64,000 bases of DNA, taken from positions 1,612,001 to 1,676,000 of the forward strand of contig NZ_LR738855.1 in NCBI RefSeq assembly GCF_902702935.1. Reading direction: 5' to 3'. Source of the stretch: Corynebacterium rouxii (GTDB lineage Bacteria > Actinomycetota > Actinomycetes > Mycobacteriales > Mycobacteriaceae). Shown here piece by piece: positions 1 through 10,270 of the stretch; position 1 is the stretch's first letter; every line of letters begins with the position of its first letter. Below the pieces are notes generated by a model. That model searched no databases. It worked only from the letters and a program-made list of their open reading frames with translations, and was not told the DNA's origin. A program made the translations under genes and the position numbers.

Positions 1-482
1 CCGTCTTCGGCGGCAGCGCTCCCCTGCTTTCTTTAAGTCTCGCGCTCTCCTTCGGCTTTTATGGGCTAGTAAAAAAGAAAGTCACAATCTCTGCAGCTGC
101 TTCACTTACCGCAGAAACCTTCGTGCTGTTGCCTCTGGCTCTGGGCTACATCATTTACCTCGAAATAACCGGTCCAGGTACTTTCGTTTCCCACGGCCCA
201 GAGCATGCAGGATTACTTATTAGCGCTGGTGCCATTACCGCAGTCCCACTACTTCTTTTCGGATTGGCCACGAAATTCATTCCGCTTTCAACGATCGGCA
301 TGTTGCAATACATGACGCCCACATTCCAAATGCTGTGGGCTGTCTTTGTGGTCAATGAGCATATCGAACCACTGAAATGGGTAGGTTTTGGCATCATTTG
401 GATTTCCGTCGCTATGTACATTGGCGACGTCCTCCTACAGCGTCGCCACAGAACGTTACGACTCCACAACAGGAGCGAGTAG
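1..482 (+). CDS. rarD: RarD/EamA-family permease, C-terminal part
   Basis: The open frame enters from the left edge and ends with TAG at 480-482, giving about 160 C-terminal residues. They contain four or so hydrophobic segments and the FGFYGLVKK stretch, followed by GMLQYMTPTFQMLWAVFV, both typical of RarD-type members of the drug/metabolite transporter (EamA) family. RarD proteins are about 300 residues, so roughly the first half lies outside the window. They are inner-membrane permeases whose substrate is not established. The GTG at 123 is internal and not a start. The 3' end overlaps the convergent small membrane-protein gene by 27 bases. Confidence 0.85.
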   Translation, partial: VFGGSAPLLSLSLALSFGFYGLVKKKVTISAAASLTAETFVLLPLALGYIIYLEITGPGTFVSHGPEHAGLLISAGAITAVPLLLFGLATKFIPLSTIGMLQYMTPTFQMLWAVFVVNEHIEPLKWVGFGIIWISVAMYIGDVLLQRRHRTLRLHNRSE

Positions 483-1001
483 ACCGATTCGCCCCCATGC
501 AGCGTCAGGTGGAAGAACCTCCACCGTCGCAACGCGTTTCGACGCAGCCACGCGCCGGAGTTGATCGCCCGGCGCATACACTACGAGCGCCGCAATAGTT
601 TCCGGATCACCACCACGCATCCGGCATTGTTCAGAAATAACGTGACCACGGTTGGCATTTCCCGTTGGTTCGGGCAGATCTAATGCGGGCCCTTGCCCGA
701 GAAGTACGGCATTGACCCGCATGATACCGGCTTTTTCTGCTATATCCCCTGCTGTATTGGCGTCGATAAGCTGTGGAAACGCGACGAGTGCAAAGGCTGG
801 TTCCGACGCCGTCTCGAGTGTTTTCTGCGCTCGAATGGCATAGTCTTGGCTCGTTTCGTCCCGATTCCGTCCTAGTTGATCGCCGTTGATATTCATTGGC
901 TTTGCCGTTTTATCTGAGGTCGACAGCACCGCAACCCCAAGCATTAACAATGCAATACTCAACAGAGCCGCAACGATGCGACGGCGATCAAAGGAATCCA
1001 C
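456..1001 (-). CDS. hypothetical single-pass membrane protein
   Basis: This 181-residue protein has a basic N-terminus (MDSFDRRR) and one hydrophobic segment at about residues 9-27, followed by a soluble domain that is presumably outside the membrane. The domain contains two cysteine-free halves and one short stretch, SEQCRMRGGDPE, with a single Cys. I do not recognise a family. It begins only 7 bases after the rluD stop codon and so probably belongs to the lspA-rluD transcript. Its end runs 27 bases into the convergent rarD gene. Coding potential is supported by this operon spacing and by the clear membrane anchor; function is unknown. Confidence 0.7.
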   Translation of the reverse strand: MDSFDRRRIVAALLSIALLMLGVAVLSTSDKTAKPMNINGDQLGRNRDETSQDYAIRAQKTLETASEPAFALVAFPQLIDANTAGDIAEKAGIMRVNAVLLGQGPALDLPEPTGNANRGHVISEQCRMRGGDPETIAALVVYAPGDQLRRVAASKRVATVEVLPPDAAWGRIGLLAPVVES

Positions 1002-1008
1002 GTCTGCA

Positions 1009-1935
1009 TTACTCGCTTCTTAGCACATCGAGCGCATGCTGCAGATCATTCGAATACGGCGACTCGATTTCTACCCATCGCCCGTCCGCTGGATGGTGAA
1101 AACCCAAAGACACAGCATGCAGCCATTGCCGGTCAAGACCCAGACGCTCAGAAAGCGCAGGATCCGATCCATACATGGGATCGCCGCAACAAGGATGGTG
1201 CAGTGCAGACATGTGCACACGAATTTGGTGGGTGCGTCCTGTTTCTAGATGAATACGAAGTAACGACGCCTCTGCAAATGCCTCAATTGTTTCATAGTGA
1301 GTAACAGCGTGCTTTCCGTCCGTTGTCACGGCAAAACGCCAGCCAGCCGAAGGGTGCCGCCCAATGGGCGCATCAATCGTACCGCTCAGCGGATCCATAT
1401 GCCCTTGTACTAGCGAGTGATAGGTCTTAGTAACCGTACGTTCTTTGAAAGCTCGCTTGAGTACAGAATATCCGCGTTCCGAAGCCGCGATAACCATCAC
1501 GCCAGAGGTACCAACGTCGAGGCGCTGCACGATTCCTTTGCGTTCTGGCGGACCCGAGGTAGAAATCCGAAAACCTGCAGCAGCAAGACCACCGATCACG
1601 GTCGGTCCTTCCCATCCCAAGGTGGGATGAGCTGCGACACCGACTGGTTTATTCACGGCAATCACATCATCATCGGAGTACAAGATGTCCATACCCTCGA
1701 TGAGTTCTTCGCGTGGCGTAAGATCGCGGACTTCAGGAAGTGTGACATCGAGCCACTGCCCCTCAGACAAGCGGTCTGATTTTCCGACGCAATGTCCATC
1801 GACAACTACATCGCCGGCAATAGCAAGATCCGCAGCCGCGGTTCGAGAAATACCTAAAAGCTTGCTCAGGGCGGCGTCGACACGCATGCCTGCTAACCCC
1901 TCAGGGACCGGCAACGATCTTTGTTCACGGCTCAT
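1009..1935 (-). CDS. rluD: RluA/RluD-family 23S rRNA pseudouridine synthase
   Basis: The 308-residue protein has an N-terminal S4-like RNA-binding domain (about residues 8-75, with [16 protein letters not shown]) and a pseudouridine synthase domain carrying the signature QRLDVGTSG near residue 138-146, where the Asp is the catalytic nucleophile of the family. [16 protein letters not shown] sequence ([13 protein letters not shown]) follows near residue 230. Members isomerise uridines in large-subunit rRNA. The start ATG overlaps the lspA stop in an ATGA junction, so the two genes are almost certainly co-transcribed and translationally coupled; the lspA-rluD pairing is widespread in bacteria. 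The exact target uridines cannot be read from sequence. Confidence 0.92.
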   Translation of the reverse strand: MSREQRSLPVPEGLAGMRVDAALSKLLGISRTAAADLAIAGDVVVDGHCVGKSDRLSEGQWLDVTLPEVRDLTPREELIEGMDILYSDDDVIAVNKPVGVAAHPTLGWEGPTVIGGLAAAGFRISTSGPPERKGIVQRLDVGTSGVMVIAASERGYSVLKRAFKERTVTKTYHSLVQGHMDPLSGTIDAPIGRHPSAGWRFAVTTDGKHAVTHYETIEAFAEASLLRIHLETGRTHQIRVHMSALHHPCCGDPMYGSDPALSERLGLDRQWLHAVSLGFHHPADGRWVEIESPYSNDLQHALDVLRSE

Positions 1936-2456
1936 TCCTTCCCCTCCTTACGGCTTTCCAACAGCATTGCGATAACAACAAGAACCACGCCACAGCTAAT
2001 GGCGCTATCGGCAATGTTAAAAACCGCAAAATTTCCTACCGAAATAAAGTCCACAACATGGCCGATAAAAAATGCTGGCGCTCGAAATAACCGATCAATA
2101 AGGTTGCCTAACGCACCCCCCGCAATCAACGCGAGGCCGACAGCTTGCCACGGATCTTTGATTTTACGCATCGTAGCGACGATTCCAATGACAAAAATCA
2201 ACTGGATACACGTGAATACCCAAGTAGCGTTTTCTCCAATAGAAAATGCCGCTCCGGAATTAAACAGCAACCGCAACCGGAACCAATCCTCTATTAGGTA
2301 GATGATGTTCCCATCACGCAATGCCGAAAGCATCCACACTTTTACCAGTTGATCAACAAGTGCCACGAGCGCGATGATGACTGCCATGACACCAACCCAC
2401 GTCTGGCTTTGTTTTTGACGTCGTGCCTCTGGATTACTCCTGTCCGTTAGACTCAC
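1932..2456 (-). CDS. lspA: lipoprotein signal peptidase (signal peptidase II)
   Basis: This 174-residue membrane protein is the aspartyl protease that removes signal peptides from diacylglyceryl-modified prolipoproteins. Four hydrophobic segments are visible, and both catalytic aspartate motifs are present: GNLIDR near residue 118 and FNIADSAI near residue 147. The N-terminus is extended by a polar stretch ([10 protein letters not shown]) before the first membrane helix. It is the first gene of lspA-rluD-small membrane protein and is divergent from a lipoprotein gene starting 60 bases away; two likely substrates, that lipoprotein and the one at 3567-4181, are nearby. Confidence 0.95.
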   Translation of the reverse strand: MSLTDRSNPEARRQKQSQTWVGVMAVIIALVALVDQLVKVWMLSALRDGNIIYLIEDWFRLRLLFNSGAAFSIGENATWVFTCIQLIFVIGIVATMRKIKDPWQAVGLALIAGGALGNLIDRLFRAPAFFIGHVVDFISVGNFAVFNIADSAISCGVVLVVIAMLLESRKEGKE

Positions 2457-2516
2457 GCCTTATATCTTGGCAAAAATCCACCTCAAACTAACAACCGACA
2501 GGCTAACCCCGCTAAA

Positions 2517-3482
2517 ATGACGCTGGTGCGCCTACAAAATCCAACATTTTCTCGCCGTTTATGCCAAGTAAGTATGAGCATGTGTCTTGTCACTGTTACA
2601 GCACTTAGTCTCAGTGCGTGTAGCTCTGATACCCCTTCATCAAAGTCGGCTCGTCCAAAAGTGGAACAAGCAATCGGCGCACCTGTAGATACTCCTCGAA
2701 TTACCGTTCTTGACTATGGCAATGCACCCCAACAACTCGTGACCTATCACGATGATGGGGTGCAAACGAATCGACGTATCAAGATCTCAGATGGTTTAAC
2801 ACAGCACACTGAAAGTGCAGCTCAGCTAGATCCAACAGCCCCTAAAGGCGGTGACGTGACCACGCTAACCGTCGATGCCGCACTGTCAGCTGCTCGTGAT
2901 GATTCCCAACGCTCAGCCACCGCTGTGATTAGTAATCCTGATATCGATGACCTCGAGCATGCACACGATATTGCATCTGCAGACGGATTCCAGCTGGGTT
3001 GGTTCGGAGCCGACAATGGGCGTATTAGCTCAGTTAATCTCGCAGCTCCGGTAGATGCCAGCGATAATGGCCGAGCACTTATGGAACGGTTCTTAATGAA
3101 GATGGTCAACATCCCCATCATTTTCCCCGAAGAGCCAATTGGCCCCTCCGCCCGTTGGACCGTGGACTCACGCGTTACAGGTGAAGCAACAATGCTGCAG
3201 ACCACCACGTTTACGTTAAAGTCTCTCAAAGGCAATGATGTTGAACTCGATGTTGCGATCTCACAACGCCCTGCGCTCGGAGCAATCGAGGCCCAAGGCA
3301 CCACATTGCAGGTCCTCAACGCAAATACCACCAGCACTGGCAACCTTCGTCTTAATCTTTCTCAACCGCTTCCTGCCCAAGGAGCACTCCGCTACACCAC
3401 TCGGGTGATCTACGGCGAGCGCGATAAAGATGTGCGAGTCGTTCAAGATTCCACAACGTCCGTGGAGTTTTCTACCCCATAA
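2517..3482 (+). CDS. secreted lipoprotein of unknown function
   Basis: The 321-residue product has an N-terminal signal with a lipobox LSAC (Cys about residue 35), so it should be lipid-anchored on the outer face of the membrane. The mature part is rich in Ser, Thr and Asp, has no recognisable catalytic motif, and reads like a beta-rich extracellular domain; its C-terminal half resembles DUF6263-type proteins, but I rate that match as weak. The first ATG at 2517 has no Shine-Dalgarno sequence; a second start at 2571 would leave only a short signal peptide. It is divergent from lspA and ends at a strong shared terminator. Confidence 0.8.
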   Translation: MTLVRLQNPTFSRRLCQVSMSMCLVTVTALSLSACSSDTPSSKSARPKVEQAIGAPVDTPRITVLDYGNAPQQLVTYHDDGVQTNRRIKISDGLTQHTESAAQLDPTAPKGGDVTTLTVDAALSAARDDSQRSATAVISNPDIDDLEHAHDIASADGFQLGWFGADNGRISSVNLAAPVDASDNGRALMERFLMKMVNIPIIFPEEPIGPSARWTVDSRVTGEATMLQTTTFTLKSLKGNDVELDVAISQRPALGAIEAQGTTLQVLNANTTSTGNLRLNLSQPLPAQGALRYTTRVIYGERDKDVRVVQDSTTSVEFSTP

Positions 3483-3491
3483 ACAGCATCA

Positions 3492-3549
3492 AACGGGGCT
3501 TCGTTTACGCGCTTTCACTGCAAATATGAAAGCCTAACGAAGCCCCGTT
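3492..3549. terminator. bidirectional terminator between two lipoprotein genes
   Basis: A perfect 14-bp inverted repeat (AACGGGGCTTCGTT at 3492-3505 with its complement at 3536-3549) encloses a second nested 7-bp stem (GCTTTCA at 3511-3517 with TGAAAGC at 3527-3533). It lies between the ends of the convergent genes at 2517-3482 (+) and 3567-4181 (-). Confidence 0.85.
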
Positions 3550-3566
3550 GTTAATATAAAAAGCTA

Positions 3567-4181
3567 TTACTGAGGAGCAGGAGCTACGGGTGCCTGCTCA
3601 GGTGCTGGCGCGGCAGGTGCCGGAGCCTGCTCTGGTGCCGGTTGCCCTTCTGGTGCTGGGGCAGCTGGATCAGCGCACATTGCTGGGATTTGCTCGGGAG
3701 CCACAGTGTTCTTAATCAGCGTACAAGCCCACGACTGGGAAAGCTTCCACGTACCATTTTCATAAATAAACTCAACATTCTCAGCTGGTTGTGCTTCCTT
3801 GTCAGGCAACGTGAAATTCACGGTTGCCAGAACTGAATTGGGAGTATAACCCGGAAGAATTGGCGGCACCACTTGGAAGTTAGCGCCAGATTCCTGCTTA
3901 GAAGCAGTCATGGTTTCAAACAGCTCGGGGGCAGTCTCTCCACCCTGAACTGTGGCAACTTTTTGTTCCACGGGAGCAGCAGGATCAGTTGCCACTGCCA
4001 AAATTGCATTGAGTTCTTCAGCAGTTGGTAATTCTGCAGGAGCTGCTTCAGCGGCAGACGAGGCTTCGCTGGAGGTTGCACTCTGCGAGGTCTTGGAGTC
4101 CGACGAATCGTCGGAACATGCAGCAAGAGAGATTACTGCTGCTGCAGTAGCAGTCGCTGCCACGATCTTAGATAGCTTCAC
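3567..4181 (-). CDS. secreted lipoprotein, Mtb12-like low-molecular-weight antigen family (tentative)
   Basis: I start this gene at the GTG at 4181 because GAGGAG lies just upstream and the protein then begins with a classic signal (MKLSKIVAATATAA) and lipobox SLAAC. The mature region has a Ser/Ala linker, a domain of about 110 residues with two Cys (SWACTLI and PAMCADP, probably a disulfide), and a C-terminal tail of Pro-Ala-Glu repeats (APAPEQAP units). The pattern of helix, LPDKEAQ strand and NGTWKLSQSWAC resembles the mycobacterial Mtb12/CFP2 family. The longer open frame to 4331 lacks a signal peptide and is unlikely. Role unknown; 204 residues. Confidence 0.8.
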   Translation of the reverse strand: MKLSKIVAATATAAAVISLAACSDDSSDSKTSQSATSSEASSAAEAAPAELPTAEELNAILAVATDPAAPVEQKVATVQGGETAPELFETMTASKQESGANFQVVPPILPGYTPNSVLATVNFTLPDKEAQPAENVEFIYENGTWKLSQSWACTLIKNTVAPEQIPAMCADPAAPAPEGQPAPEQAPAPAAPAPEQAPVAPAPQ

Positions 4182-4357
4182 AAATACTCCTCTTGTCGGC
4201 TCGTTGCCGTGATGATGCCAATCGAATTCTTCGGTCCACCACATGCACCCGAGCAGTCGGTCTACTAAGGCATGGTAGCCGTCGAAAGAGCCATTCTCAC
4301 ATACGGCGCCCCTTATTGCTACATTTCTCACCGGAAAATATGGCAGTGTTGTAGATC

Positions 4358-5299
4358 ATGAGCAGCGAAACTGAATCATTGCCCAAAGTCATAGTCCTTA
4401 CTACCGGTGGCACACTATCGTGTACCGCAGACCCCAATGGTGCGCTTATCCCTACCGTTTCAGGCGACGAACTTGTTGCACCCATTCGTCAGCGCTTTGC
4501 CGGAGCACTCGATATTGAGACTCGTGAATTACATCGACTTGATTCTTCTTCCATGACGCTACGCGATATCGATGACATTGTCGCAGCAACGCATAATGCT
4601 TTAGAAGATGACACAGTCGTTGGCGTCGTGGTTACGCACGGGACGGATTCCCTGGAAGAAACCGCCATCGCCGTTGATACTTTCCATAGCGATTCTCGCC
4701 CCGTGGTGTTCACCGGAGCACAAAAACCTTTTAACCATCCAGAAGCTGACGGCCCCGGAAATCTGTTTGAAGCAATCATGATCGCATCCGATACCTCAGC
4801 GCGAGACATCGGCGTTTTGATCGTATTCGGCCACGCAGTGATCCCAGCGCGTGGTTGCATTAAATGGCACACTTCAGACGATTTAGCATTCGCGACTAAT
4901 GGCCCAGAAGAACCTCGACGAGCCGATCCCATTGCACCCACTGCACTAGGCGATGTTGTAGTCGATATCATCCCCGCCTACCCCGGCGCGCCCCGACGGC
5001 TTATCGACGCAGCACTCGCTGCCGGCGCCCAAGGTCTTGTCATTGAAGCCATGGGGTCTGGCAATGTCGGAACTGACATTGGGGTTGCACTTGGTGAGGC
5101 ACTTGATGCGGGGATCCCTGTTGTCATTTCTACCCGAGTCCCCCGAGGCGAGGTATTGGGCGCCTACGGCGGTGCCGGTGGCGGCAAGACGCTCGCGGCC
5201 AAAGGGGCTGTAAGCTCAACGTATTTCCGATCAGGACAAGCTCGTGTTTTGCTGGCAATCGCCATTGCCAGCGGTGTGCATCCCGCTACGTTGTTGTAG
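4358..5299 (+). CDS. ansA: L-asparaginase, type I/II family
   Basis: The 313-residue enzyme hydrolyses L-asparagine to aspartate and ammonia. Both family signatures are visible: VLTTGGTLSCT near residue 13-23, whose first Thr is the nucleophile, and VVTHGTDSLEETA near residue 91-103 with the second catalytic Thr-Asp pair. There is no signal peptide, so it should be cytosolic. It is divergent from the lipoprotein gene at 3567-4181, and its TAG stop at 5297-5299 directly abuts the stop codon of the convergent dinB with no spacer and no terminator hairpin. Confidence 0.93.
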   Translation: MSSETESLPKVIVLTTGGTLSCTADPNGALIPTVSGDELVAPIRQRFAGALDIETRELHRLDSSSMTLRDIDDIVAATHNALEDDTVVGVVVTHGTDSLEETAIAVDTFHSDSRPVVFTGAQKPFNHPEADGPGNLFEAIMIASDTSARDIGVLIVFGHAVIPARGCIKWHTSDDLAFATNGPEEPRRADPIAPTALGDVVVDIIPAYPGAPRRLIDAALAAGAQGLVIEAMGSGNVGTDIGVALGEALDAGIPVVISTRVPRGEVLGAYGGAGGGKTLAAKGAVSSTYFRSGQARVLLAIAIASGVHPATLL

Positions 5300-6655
5300 T
5301 TAAGACCAATCTAGGCTGTCGACAGGATCTGCGCTGCTCAAGAGAGCGTCGTTAGTGTCAAACGTGCGCACTTTGCCAGGTCCTGTGGTGCGGGTTTCAA
5401 AACGGACAGTGATCTTGCCGTGTCCCAATCCTTGTACCCAGCCGTGCCCATAGTCCGGATGCCAAATATCTTGAGTCGCCCGCCACCCGATTGCTGGGGG
5501 TGACTCATCAGTAGTAGAGATCTCCAAGTCAGAATCATGGGGGTCGCTTACCCCTACTTCAAAATCGGTGTCTTTAATAGGAACTACTCGATCTAATTCA
5601 GGGAAAAGTATGTCTTGGCGGGCATCTTCAAGACCAGAAAGACCAACACCGACGAGGCGTATTGGACCAACCTCATCGGGGTATCGTGCCAGCTTTAATG
5701 CGGTGGCAGTAACTGTATCTAGATTATCGGTCGCATAGGGCAATGTTGCTGAACGCGATTTGATCCTAAAATCCGCCATTCGGAGCTTTACGCTCACAGT
5801 TCGTGCCCCACGACCGTCGTCAAGCAATCGTCGATGACTTTCCCGTGACGCCCGAATGATGGCGGTATCCACCGCTCGCGAAGTAACAAGGTCCTCTGGG
5901 TATGTGTGTTCTACAGAGATCTGTTTTGCGATAGCACGTGGTGCCACTTCACGATCGTCGTGGCCTTGGGCTAGGCGCCATAAACTTCTGCCCACCGTTG
6001 TGCCCAGGCTAATATCAACTTCCCGTTCGCTCATACGAGCTAGATCGCCGATAGTTTCCACCCCAAGCTGCTGCAACTTTGTCCGCGTGACCGGACCTAC
6101 ACCCCACAAACGGCCTACAGGTAGCGGATACATTTTGTCTTCATGCTCCGTTGCAGCACACAGGTAAATACCGTCAGGTTTAGCCAGATCGGAACAAATC
6201 TTGGCAACTTGTTTTCCCGCACCCCCTCCTACAGAAGCTGGCAAACCTGTCTCTTCACGGATTGCGGCTCGCAACCGCTGCGCCCATGTATCAACATCAC
6301 TTGCGCTTGCACCGTAAAGCTCAGGCGGTTCGACAAACCCCTCGTCGATAGAAATCTTTTCAACGATTCCGCCCATACGCTCCAAAATGGAAAAGACTCG
6401 TTGCGACGCCGCTCGATACACCGGAAACCGCGGACTCACCACTACTCCACGCATGCCAATGAGCGCTTTAGCCTGGTACATCGGCATGGCAGATCGGGCT
6501 CCAAAAGTACGCGCCTCATACGATGCACCCGCAACCACCCCACGACCACTCGTACCACCTACAAGAACCGGCCGCCCCCGAAGCGTCGGACGAGTCAGTT
6601 GCTCACAAGACGCAAAAAATGCATCCATATCAACATGAATCACCCAGCGTTGCAT
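5300..6655 (-). CDS. dinB: DNA polymerase IV (Y-family, translesion)
   Basis: The 451-residue protein begins with VDMDAFFASCEQL, the metal-binding palm motif of Y-family polymerases, and carries the second catalytic motif as SIDEGF near residue 102. A beta-clamp motif QDILF lies at about residue 354. After it comes an extra C-terminal domain of about 90 residues (IWHPDYGHGWVQG, then TVRFETR), which is common in actinobacterial DinB proteins but absent from the E. coli enzyme. It copies damaged DNA. I find no LexA-like palindrome in the short region upstream. The stop abuts that of ansA. Confidence 0.93.
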   Translation of the reverse strand: MQRWVIHVDMDAFFASCEQLTRPTLRGRPVLVGGTSGRGVVAGASYEARTFGARSAMPMYQAKALIGMRGVVVSPRFPVYRAASQRVFSILERMGGIVEKISIDEGFVEPPELYGASASDVDTWAQRLRAAIREETGLPASVGGGAGKQVAKICSDLAKPDGIYLCAATEHEDKMYPLPVGRLWGVGPVTRTKLQQLGVETIGDLARMSEREVDISLGTTVGRSLWRLAQGHDDREVAPRAIAKQISVEHTYPEDLVTSRAVDTAIIRASRESHRRLLDDGRGARTVSVKLRMADFRIKSRSATLPYATDNLDTVTATALKLARYPDEVGPIRLVGVGLSGLEDARQDILFPELDRVVPIKDTDFEVGVSDPHDSDLEISTTDESPPAIGWRATQDIWHPDYGHGWVQGLGHGKITVRFETRTTGPGKVRTFDTNDALLSSADPVDSLDWS

Positions 6656-6717
6656 ACACCAAACATTAGTTCGACTTATCGGTCGCTGTCTAATCCTCTA
6701 CTTTTCGACGAAATGAC

Positions 6718-6758
6718 AAAAGAGGACTGTGCCGCTTAGCGCAGCACTGCCCTCTTTT
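6718..6758 (-). terminator. terminator of ileS
   Basis: AAAAGAGG at 6718-6725 pairs with CCTCTTTT at 6751-6758, with a partly paired inner stem (GTGC/GCAC). On the minus strand it follows the ileS stop at 6781 and ends in a T-run. It also lies in front of dinB. Confidence 0.7.
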
Positions 6759-6780
6759 GCTTGGTTACAAAGTAATTATT

Positions 6781-9700
6781 TTAAACCTTTTGAACCGTGG
6801 CTGTAACACCTGCTACAATAGCGTGCTCCGCAGGCTCACCGGTGACAACCTCAAAAGAGGTAGCTAGCACTTCGCGAGCAATCATGTCAGCGTGACGCAG
6901 CGCCCATTCCTTCTTTTCTTCAGGAACGACAAGCTGAACCTTGATTCGGTCGGAAACCTCAAATCCCGAAGCCTTTCGAGCATCCTGTAAACCACGGATA
7001 ACGTCTGCAGCCCAGCCCTCAGCTTCAAGCTCTTCGGTCAATGTCATATCCAAAACCACGAGGCCATCAACTCCATCGATCTGAGTGGTGGAATCGGGAT
7101 CTGCAGCGACGAGACGCTCCGTAAATTCCCCAGCAACAAGCTCAATGCCATCAGCTACGACAACATCTCCACGACGCTCATAGTTACCAGACTTGACAGC
7201 CTTGATAGCGCGCTGAACCTCCTTGCCTAGACGAGGACCTGCAACCTTAGCGTTGACCACAACATCAAAGCGGCCGACGCTATCGACGTCAGAGGTAAGA
7301 TCAACTTCCTTTACGTTAACCTCATCGCGGATGATATCCGCGAAATCTGCCAACCGTGCCGATTCTGGCAACGCAACGGTGACCTTAGGCAGTGGCAAAC
7401 GGTTACGCAGCTTGTGTGCCTTACGCACCGAGCTGGTAGCCGAGCAAACACCACGGACCTCATCCATTGCGCGAACAAGATCGTCATCGGCTGGGAATTG
7501 ATCGGCCTGAGGGAAGTCGGCCAAGTGAACCGAGCGCTCACCCGTGAGTCCACGCCAGATGACCTCAGAAACCATAGGCAATAGCGGTGCCGTCACACGG
7601 GTGAGAGTCTCAAGGACTGTGTACAAGGTGTTAAACGCCTCTGGATGCTCAGTATCACCCACCCAGAAACGATCGCGAGAACGACGAACGTACCAGTTGG
7701 TCAACGCATCGCAGAAAGTACGAACCTCGTCACATGCACGTGCAATGTCCGTGTTATCCAAAGCATCACCGACGGCAGCTACCACATCGTGCAGCTTAGC
7801 GAGGATATAACGATCCAAAACGTCAGAGGAATCAACTGACCATTGTGCTGGCTTAGAAGAATACAGCTGCAAGAAGCTATACGCATTCCACATCGGCAAC
7901 AGTGCCTGGCGTACACCCTCACGAATGCCCTGCTCGGTGACAATCAAGTTGCCACCCCGCAGGATCGGAGAGCTCATCAGGAACCAACGCATAGCATCGG
8001 AACCATCTCGGTTGAATACCTCATTAACATCCGGGTAGTTGCGACGCGACTTCGACATCTTGGTGCCGTCGTCTCCCAGTACGATTCCGTGCGCTACGAC
8101 CTTCTTAAACGCAGGGCGATCAAACAACGCCGTGGCAAGAACATGCAACGTGTAGAACCAACCACGGGTCTGGCCGGAGTACTCGACGATAAAGTCCGCA
8201 GGTGAATGGGTATCAAACCAGTCTTTGTTCTCAAAGGGGTAATGCTTTTGAGCAAAAGGCATCGAGCCGGATTCAAACCAGCAGTCTAAAACCTCTGGAA
8301 CACGACGCATCGTCGATTTACCAGTCGGATCATCTGGGTTCGGACGCGTAAGTTCATCAATATGCGGCCTGTGCAAAGATTCCGGACGAACACCGAAGTC
8401 ACGCTCAAGTTCTTCCAAAGAACCATAGACATCTACACGTGGGTAGTTTTCATCATCCGATACCCACACTGGAATAGGCGAACCCCAGTAACGGTTACGG
8501 GAAATGTTCCAGTCACGCGCGCCTTCAAGCCACTTACCAAACTGGCCATCACGGATATGAGATGGCATCCAGTCTATCTCTTTGTTTAGCTCGACCATGC
8601 GATCGCGTACCTTGGTGACCTCCACAAACCACGATGGCAACGCCATGTAGATAAGTGGTTCGCCAGAGCGCCAAGAATGCGGATAGGAGTGCTCAATGGT
8701 CTGGTGGCGCACAACGCGACCTGCAGCTTTAAGATCAGCAATAATGCTCTTATTTGCGTCAAATACGAGCTGTCCTTGGTATTCCGGCACCAAAGAAGTG
8801 AACTTTCCGTCCATATCAACCGGAATGACAACCTCAATGCCATAATTTTTACAGGTATTCATATCGTCTTCACCAAAAGCAGGCGCTTGGTGGACGATGC
8901 CTGTACCGTCTTCGGTGGTCACATATTCTGCTGCCAAAATCTGGAAAGCATTTTCATGGTCAGCGAAGTAATTAAAGATTGGCTGATAGGTCAGACCAAC
9001 GAGCTCACTGCCTGGACGAACCGCAAGCACTTCATGGTCTTCACCCAGCTCCTTGGCATAGGCGCCGACGAGAGCCTCAGCCAGCAACACGCGTTGACCA
9101 CGAATTGCCTCAGCACCCTGTTCACCTACCTTCACCTCGACATAGTTAACCTGGGGGTTAACAGCCAATGCCAAGTTCGATGGCAATGTCCATGGTGTGG
9201 TGGTCCACGCCAGCGCATATGCGCCTACGAGAGAGGCATCAGCTGCACTGCCATCTTTTACGCCAGTGATAGGGAACGTGACCGTCAGGGTCGGATCCTG
9301 ACGCATCTTGTAGGAGTCGTCGAGACGCGTTTCTTGATTAGACAAAGGCGTGTGCTCAGCCCACGAATAAGGCAAGACGCGGAAGCCTTGATAGATCAGG
9401 CCTTTGTCATAGAGGGTCTTAAAGGCCCACATAACAGATTCCATGAAATCCATATCCATGGTCTTGTAACCGTTATCAAAGTCCACCCAGCGAGCCTGGC
9501 GCGTCACGTAGTCTTTCCACTCTTGGGTGTACTCCAAGACCGACTTCGCGCAGTAATTGTTAAAGGACTCAAGACCCATCGCCTCGATCTCGCCTTTGTC
9601 TTTGATACCAAGCTGCTTTTCAGCCTCCAGCTCAGCAGGAAGACCATGGCAATCCCAACCGAATACGCGATTAACTAATTTGCCCTTCATGGTCTGGTAA

Positions 9701-9939
9701 CGAGGCACGATGTCTTTAACATAGCCGGTAAGCAGATGTCCATAGTGTGGCAAACCATTGGCAAAAGGAGGACCATCGTAGAACACGTACTCAGGATTTT
9801 CCTCGCGATTAGTCAACGAAGCTTTAAAAGTCTCGTCGTCTTTCCAGTACTCCAAGACTTGGCGTTCCATATCTGGGAACACATTGGTTCCACCGGACAT
9901 ATCTACGCGTGGATATACTCCACCAACTGCGTCTGACAT
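6781..9939 (-). CDS. ileS: isoleucyl-tRNA synthetase
   Basis: The 1052-residue enzyme charges tRNA-Ile with isoleucine. The HIGH-type motif is LPHYGHLL (about residue 65), GWDCHGLP follows, the editing domain contains [11 protein letters not shown] (about residue 246), and KMSKS is present as [12 protein letters not shown] (about residue 610). Length and motif variants fit the long, eukaryote-like IleS class usual in actinobacteria; that class is known for low sensitivity to mupirocin. Translation starts at ATG 9939 behind GAAGGAG. It is monocistronic between its terminator and a T-box leader. Confidence 0.97.
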   Translation of the reverse strand: MSDAVGGVYPRVDMSGGTNVFPDMERQVLEYWKDDETFKASLTNREENPEYVFYDGPPFANGLPHYGHLLTGYVKDIVPRYQTMKGKLVNRVFGWDCHGLPAELEAEKQLGIKDKGEIEAMGLESFNNYCAKSVLEYTQEWKDYVTRQARWVDFDNGYKTMDMDFMESVMWAFKTLYDKGLIYQGFRVLPYSWAEHTPLSNQETRLDDSYKMRQDPTLTVTFPITGVKDGSAADASLVGAYALAWTTTPWTLPSNLALAVNPQVNYVEVKVGEQGAEAIRGQRVLLAEALVGAYAKELGEDHEVLAVRPGSELVGLTYQPIFNYFADHENAFQILAAEYVTTEDGTGIVHQAPAFGEDDMNTCKNYGIEVVIPVDMDGKFTSLVPEYQGQLVFDANKSIIADLKAAGRVVRHQTIEHSYPHSWRSGEPLIYMALPSWFVEVTKVRDRMVELNKEIDWMPSHIRDGQFGKWLEGARDWNISRNRYWGSPIPVWVSDDENYPRVDVYGSLEELERDFGVRPESLHRPHIDELTRPNPDDPTGKSTMRRVPEVLDCWFESGSMPFAQKHYPFENKDWFDTHSPADFIVEYSGQTRGWFYTLHVLATALFDRPAFKKVVAHGIVLGDDGTKMSKSRRNYPDVNEVFNRDGSDAMRWFLMSSPILRGGNLIVTEQGIREGVRQALLPMWNAYSFLQLYSSKPAQWSVDSSDVLDRYILAKLHDVVAAVGDALDNTDIARACDEVRTFCDALTNWYVRRSRDRFWVGDTEHPEAFNTLYTVLETLTRVTAPLLPMVSEVIWRGLTGERSVHLADFPQADQFPADDDLVRAMDEVRGVCSATSSVRKAHKLRNRLPLPKVTVALPESARLADFADIIRDEVNVKEVDLTSDVDSVGRFDVVVNAKVAGPRLGKEVQRAIKAVKSGNYERRGDVVVADGIELVAGEFTERLVAADPDSTTQIDGVDGLVVLDMTLTEELEAEGWAADVIRGLQDARKASGFEVSDRIKVQLVVPEEKKEWALRHADMIAREVLATSFEVVTGEPAEHAIVAGVTATVQKV

Positions 9940-10175
9940 TTTTCTCCTTCACTTTCGCAAGCATTCTGCCTTAAAGTACGGGGACGCGTTTCCGCGCGGT
10001 ACCACCCCGCTTGAGCATTCCACCAGAGGCATCTGATGTAAGCTCCGCTTCGTTCGTGAAAGAGATGACGGTCCCACCCGTTCGGTTCTACTGCACTTCC
10101 ACAATGCGCAAAACAGTGAAGGAAGTGGTTCTTCCGAAGACTCCCCAGTGATAGCTGGATCAGCGTCGTCTATCA
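9940..10175 (-). promoter_or_regulatory. T-box leader of ileS (isoleucine-specific)
   Basis: On the minus strand the region holds the T-box core GCGGGGTGGTACCGCG at about 9994-10010, with the UGGU that pairs to the uncharged tRNA acceptor end at 10004-10001. Near its 5' end a short hairpin (CCAG at 10155-10158/CTGG) presents AUC at 10152-10150 as the specifier codon, matching isoleucine. A stem CACTTCC/GGAAGTG lies at 10094-10127 and the AGTAGAACCG element follows. Stem I is very short, as in other actinobacterial ileS leaders. No terminator with a T-run lies between the T-box and the start codon, so control is probably at translation initiation. Confidence 0.9.
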
Positions 10176-10179
10176 TGAA

Positions 10180-10185
10180 ATTATA
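10180..10185 (-). promoter_or_regulatory. -10 element of the ileS promoter
   Basis: A perfect TATAAT on the minus strand lies about 6 bases before the predicted 5' end of the T-box leader. The best -35 candidate around 10202-10208 (TTTCTA) is weak. Confidence 0.6.
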
Positions 10186-10270
10186 CCCAGTGAAGTCAAA
10201 TTAGAAACTCTTGCCCCCAACAGGGTCATTCTCAATCTTGTTGTCCTAGCTTGTTGTACTAGACGAGAAA

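Noticed and set aside
8677..9678. A 333-codon open frame on the plus strand
   Set aside because: Antisense to ileS; composition (Cys/His/Arg rich) is not protein-like and ileS has all its motifs in the opposite frame.
9949..10176. A 75-codon open frame upstream of ileS
   Set aside because: It runs through the T-box leader, whose RNA motifs explain the sequence; its protein resembles nothing.
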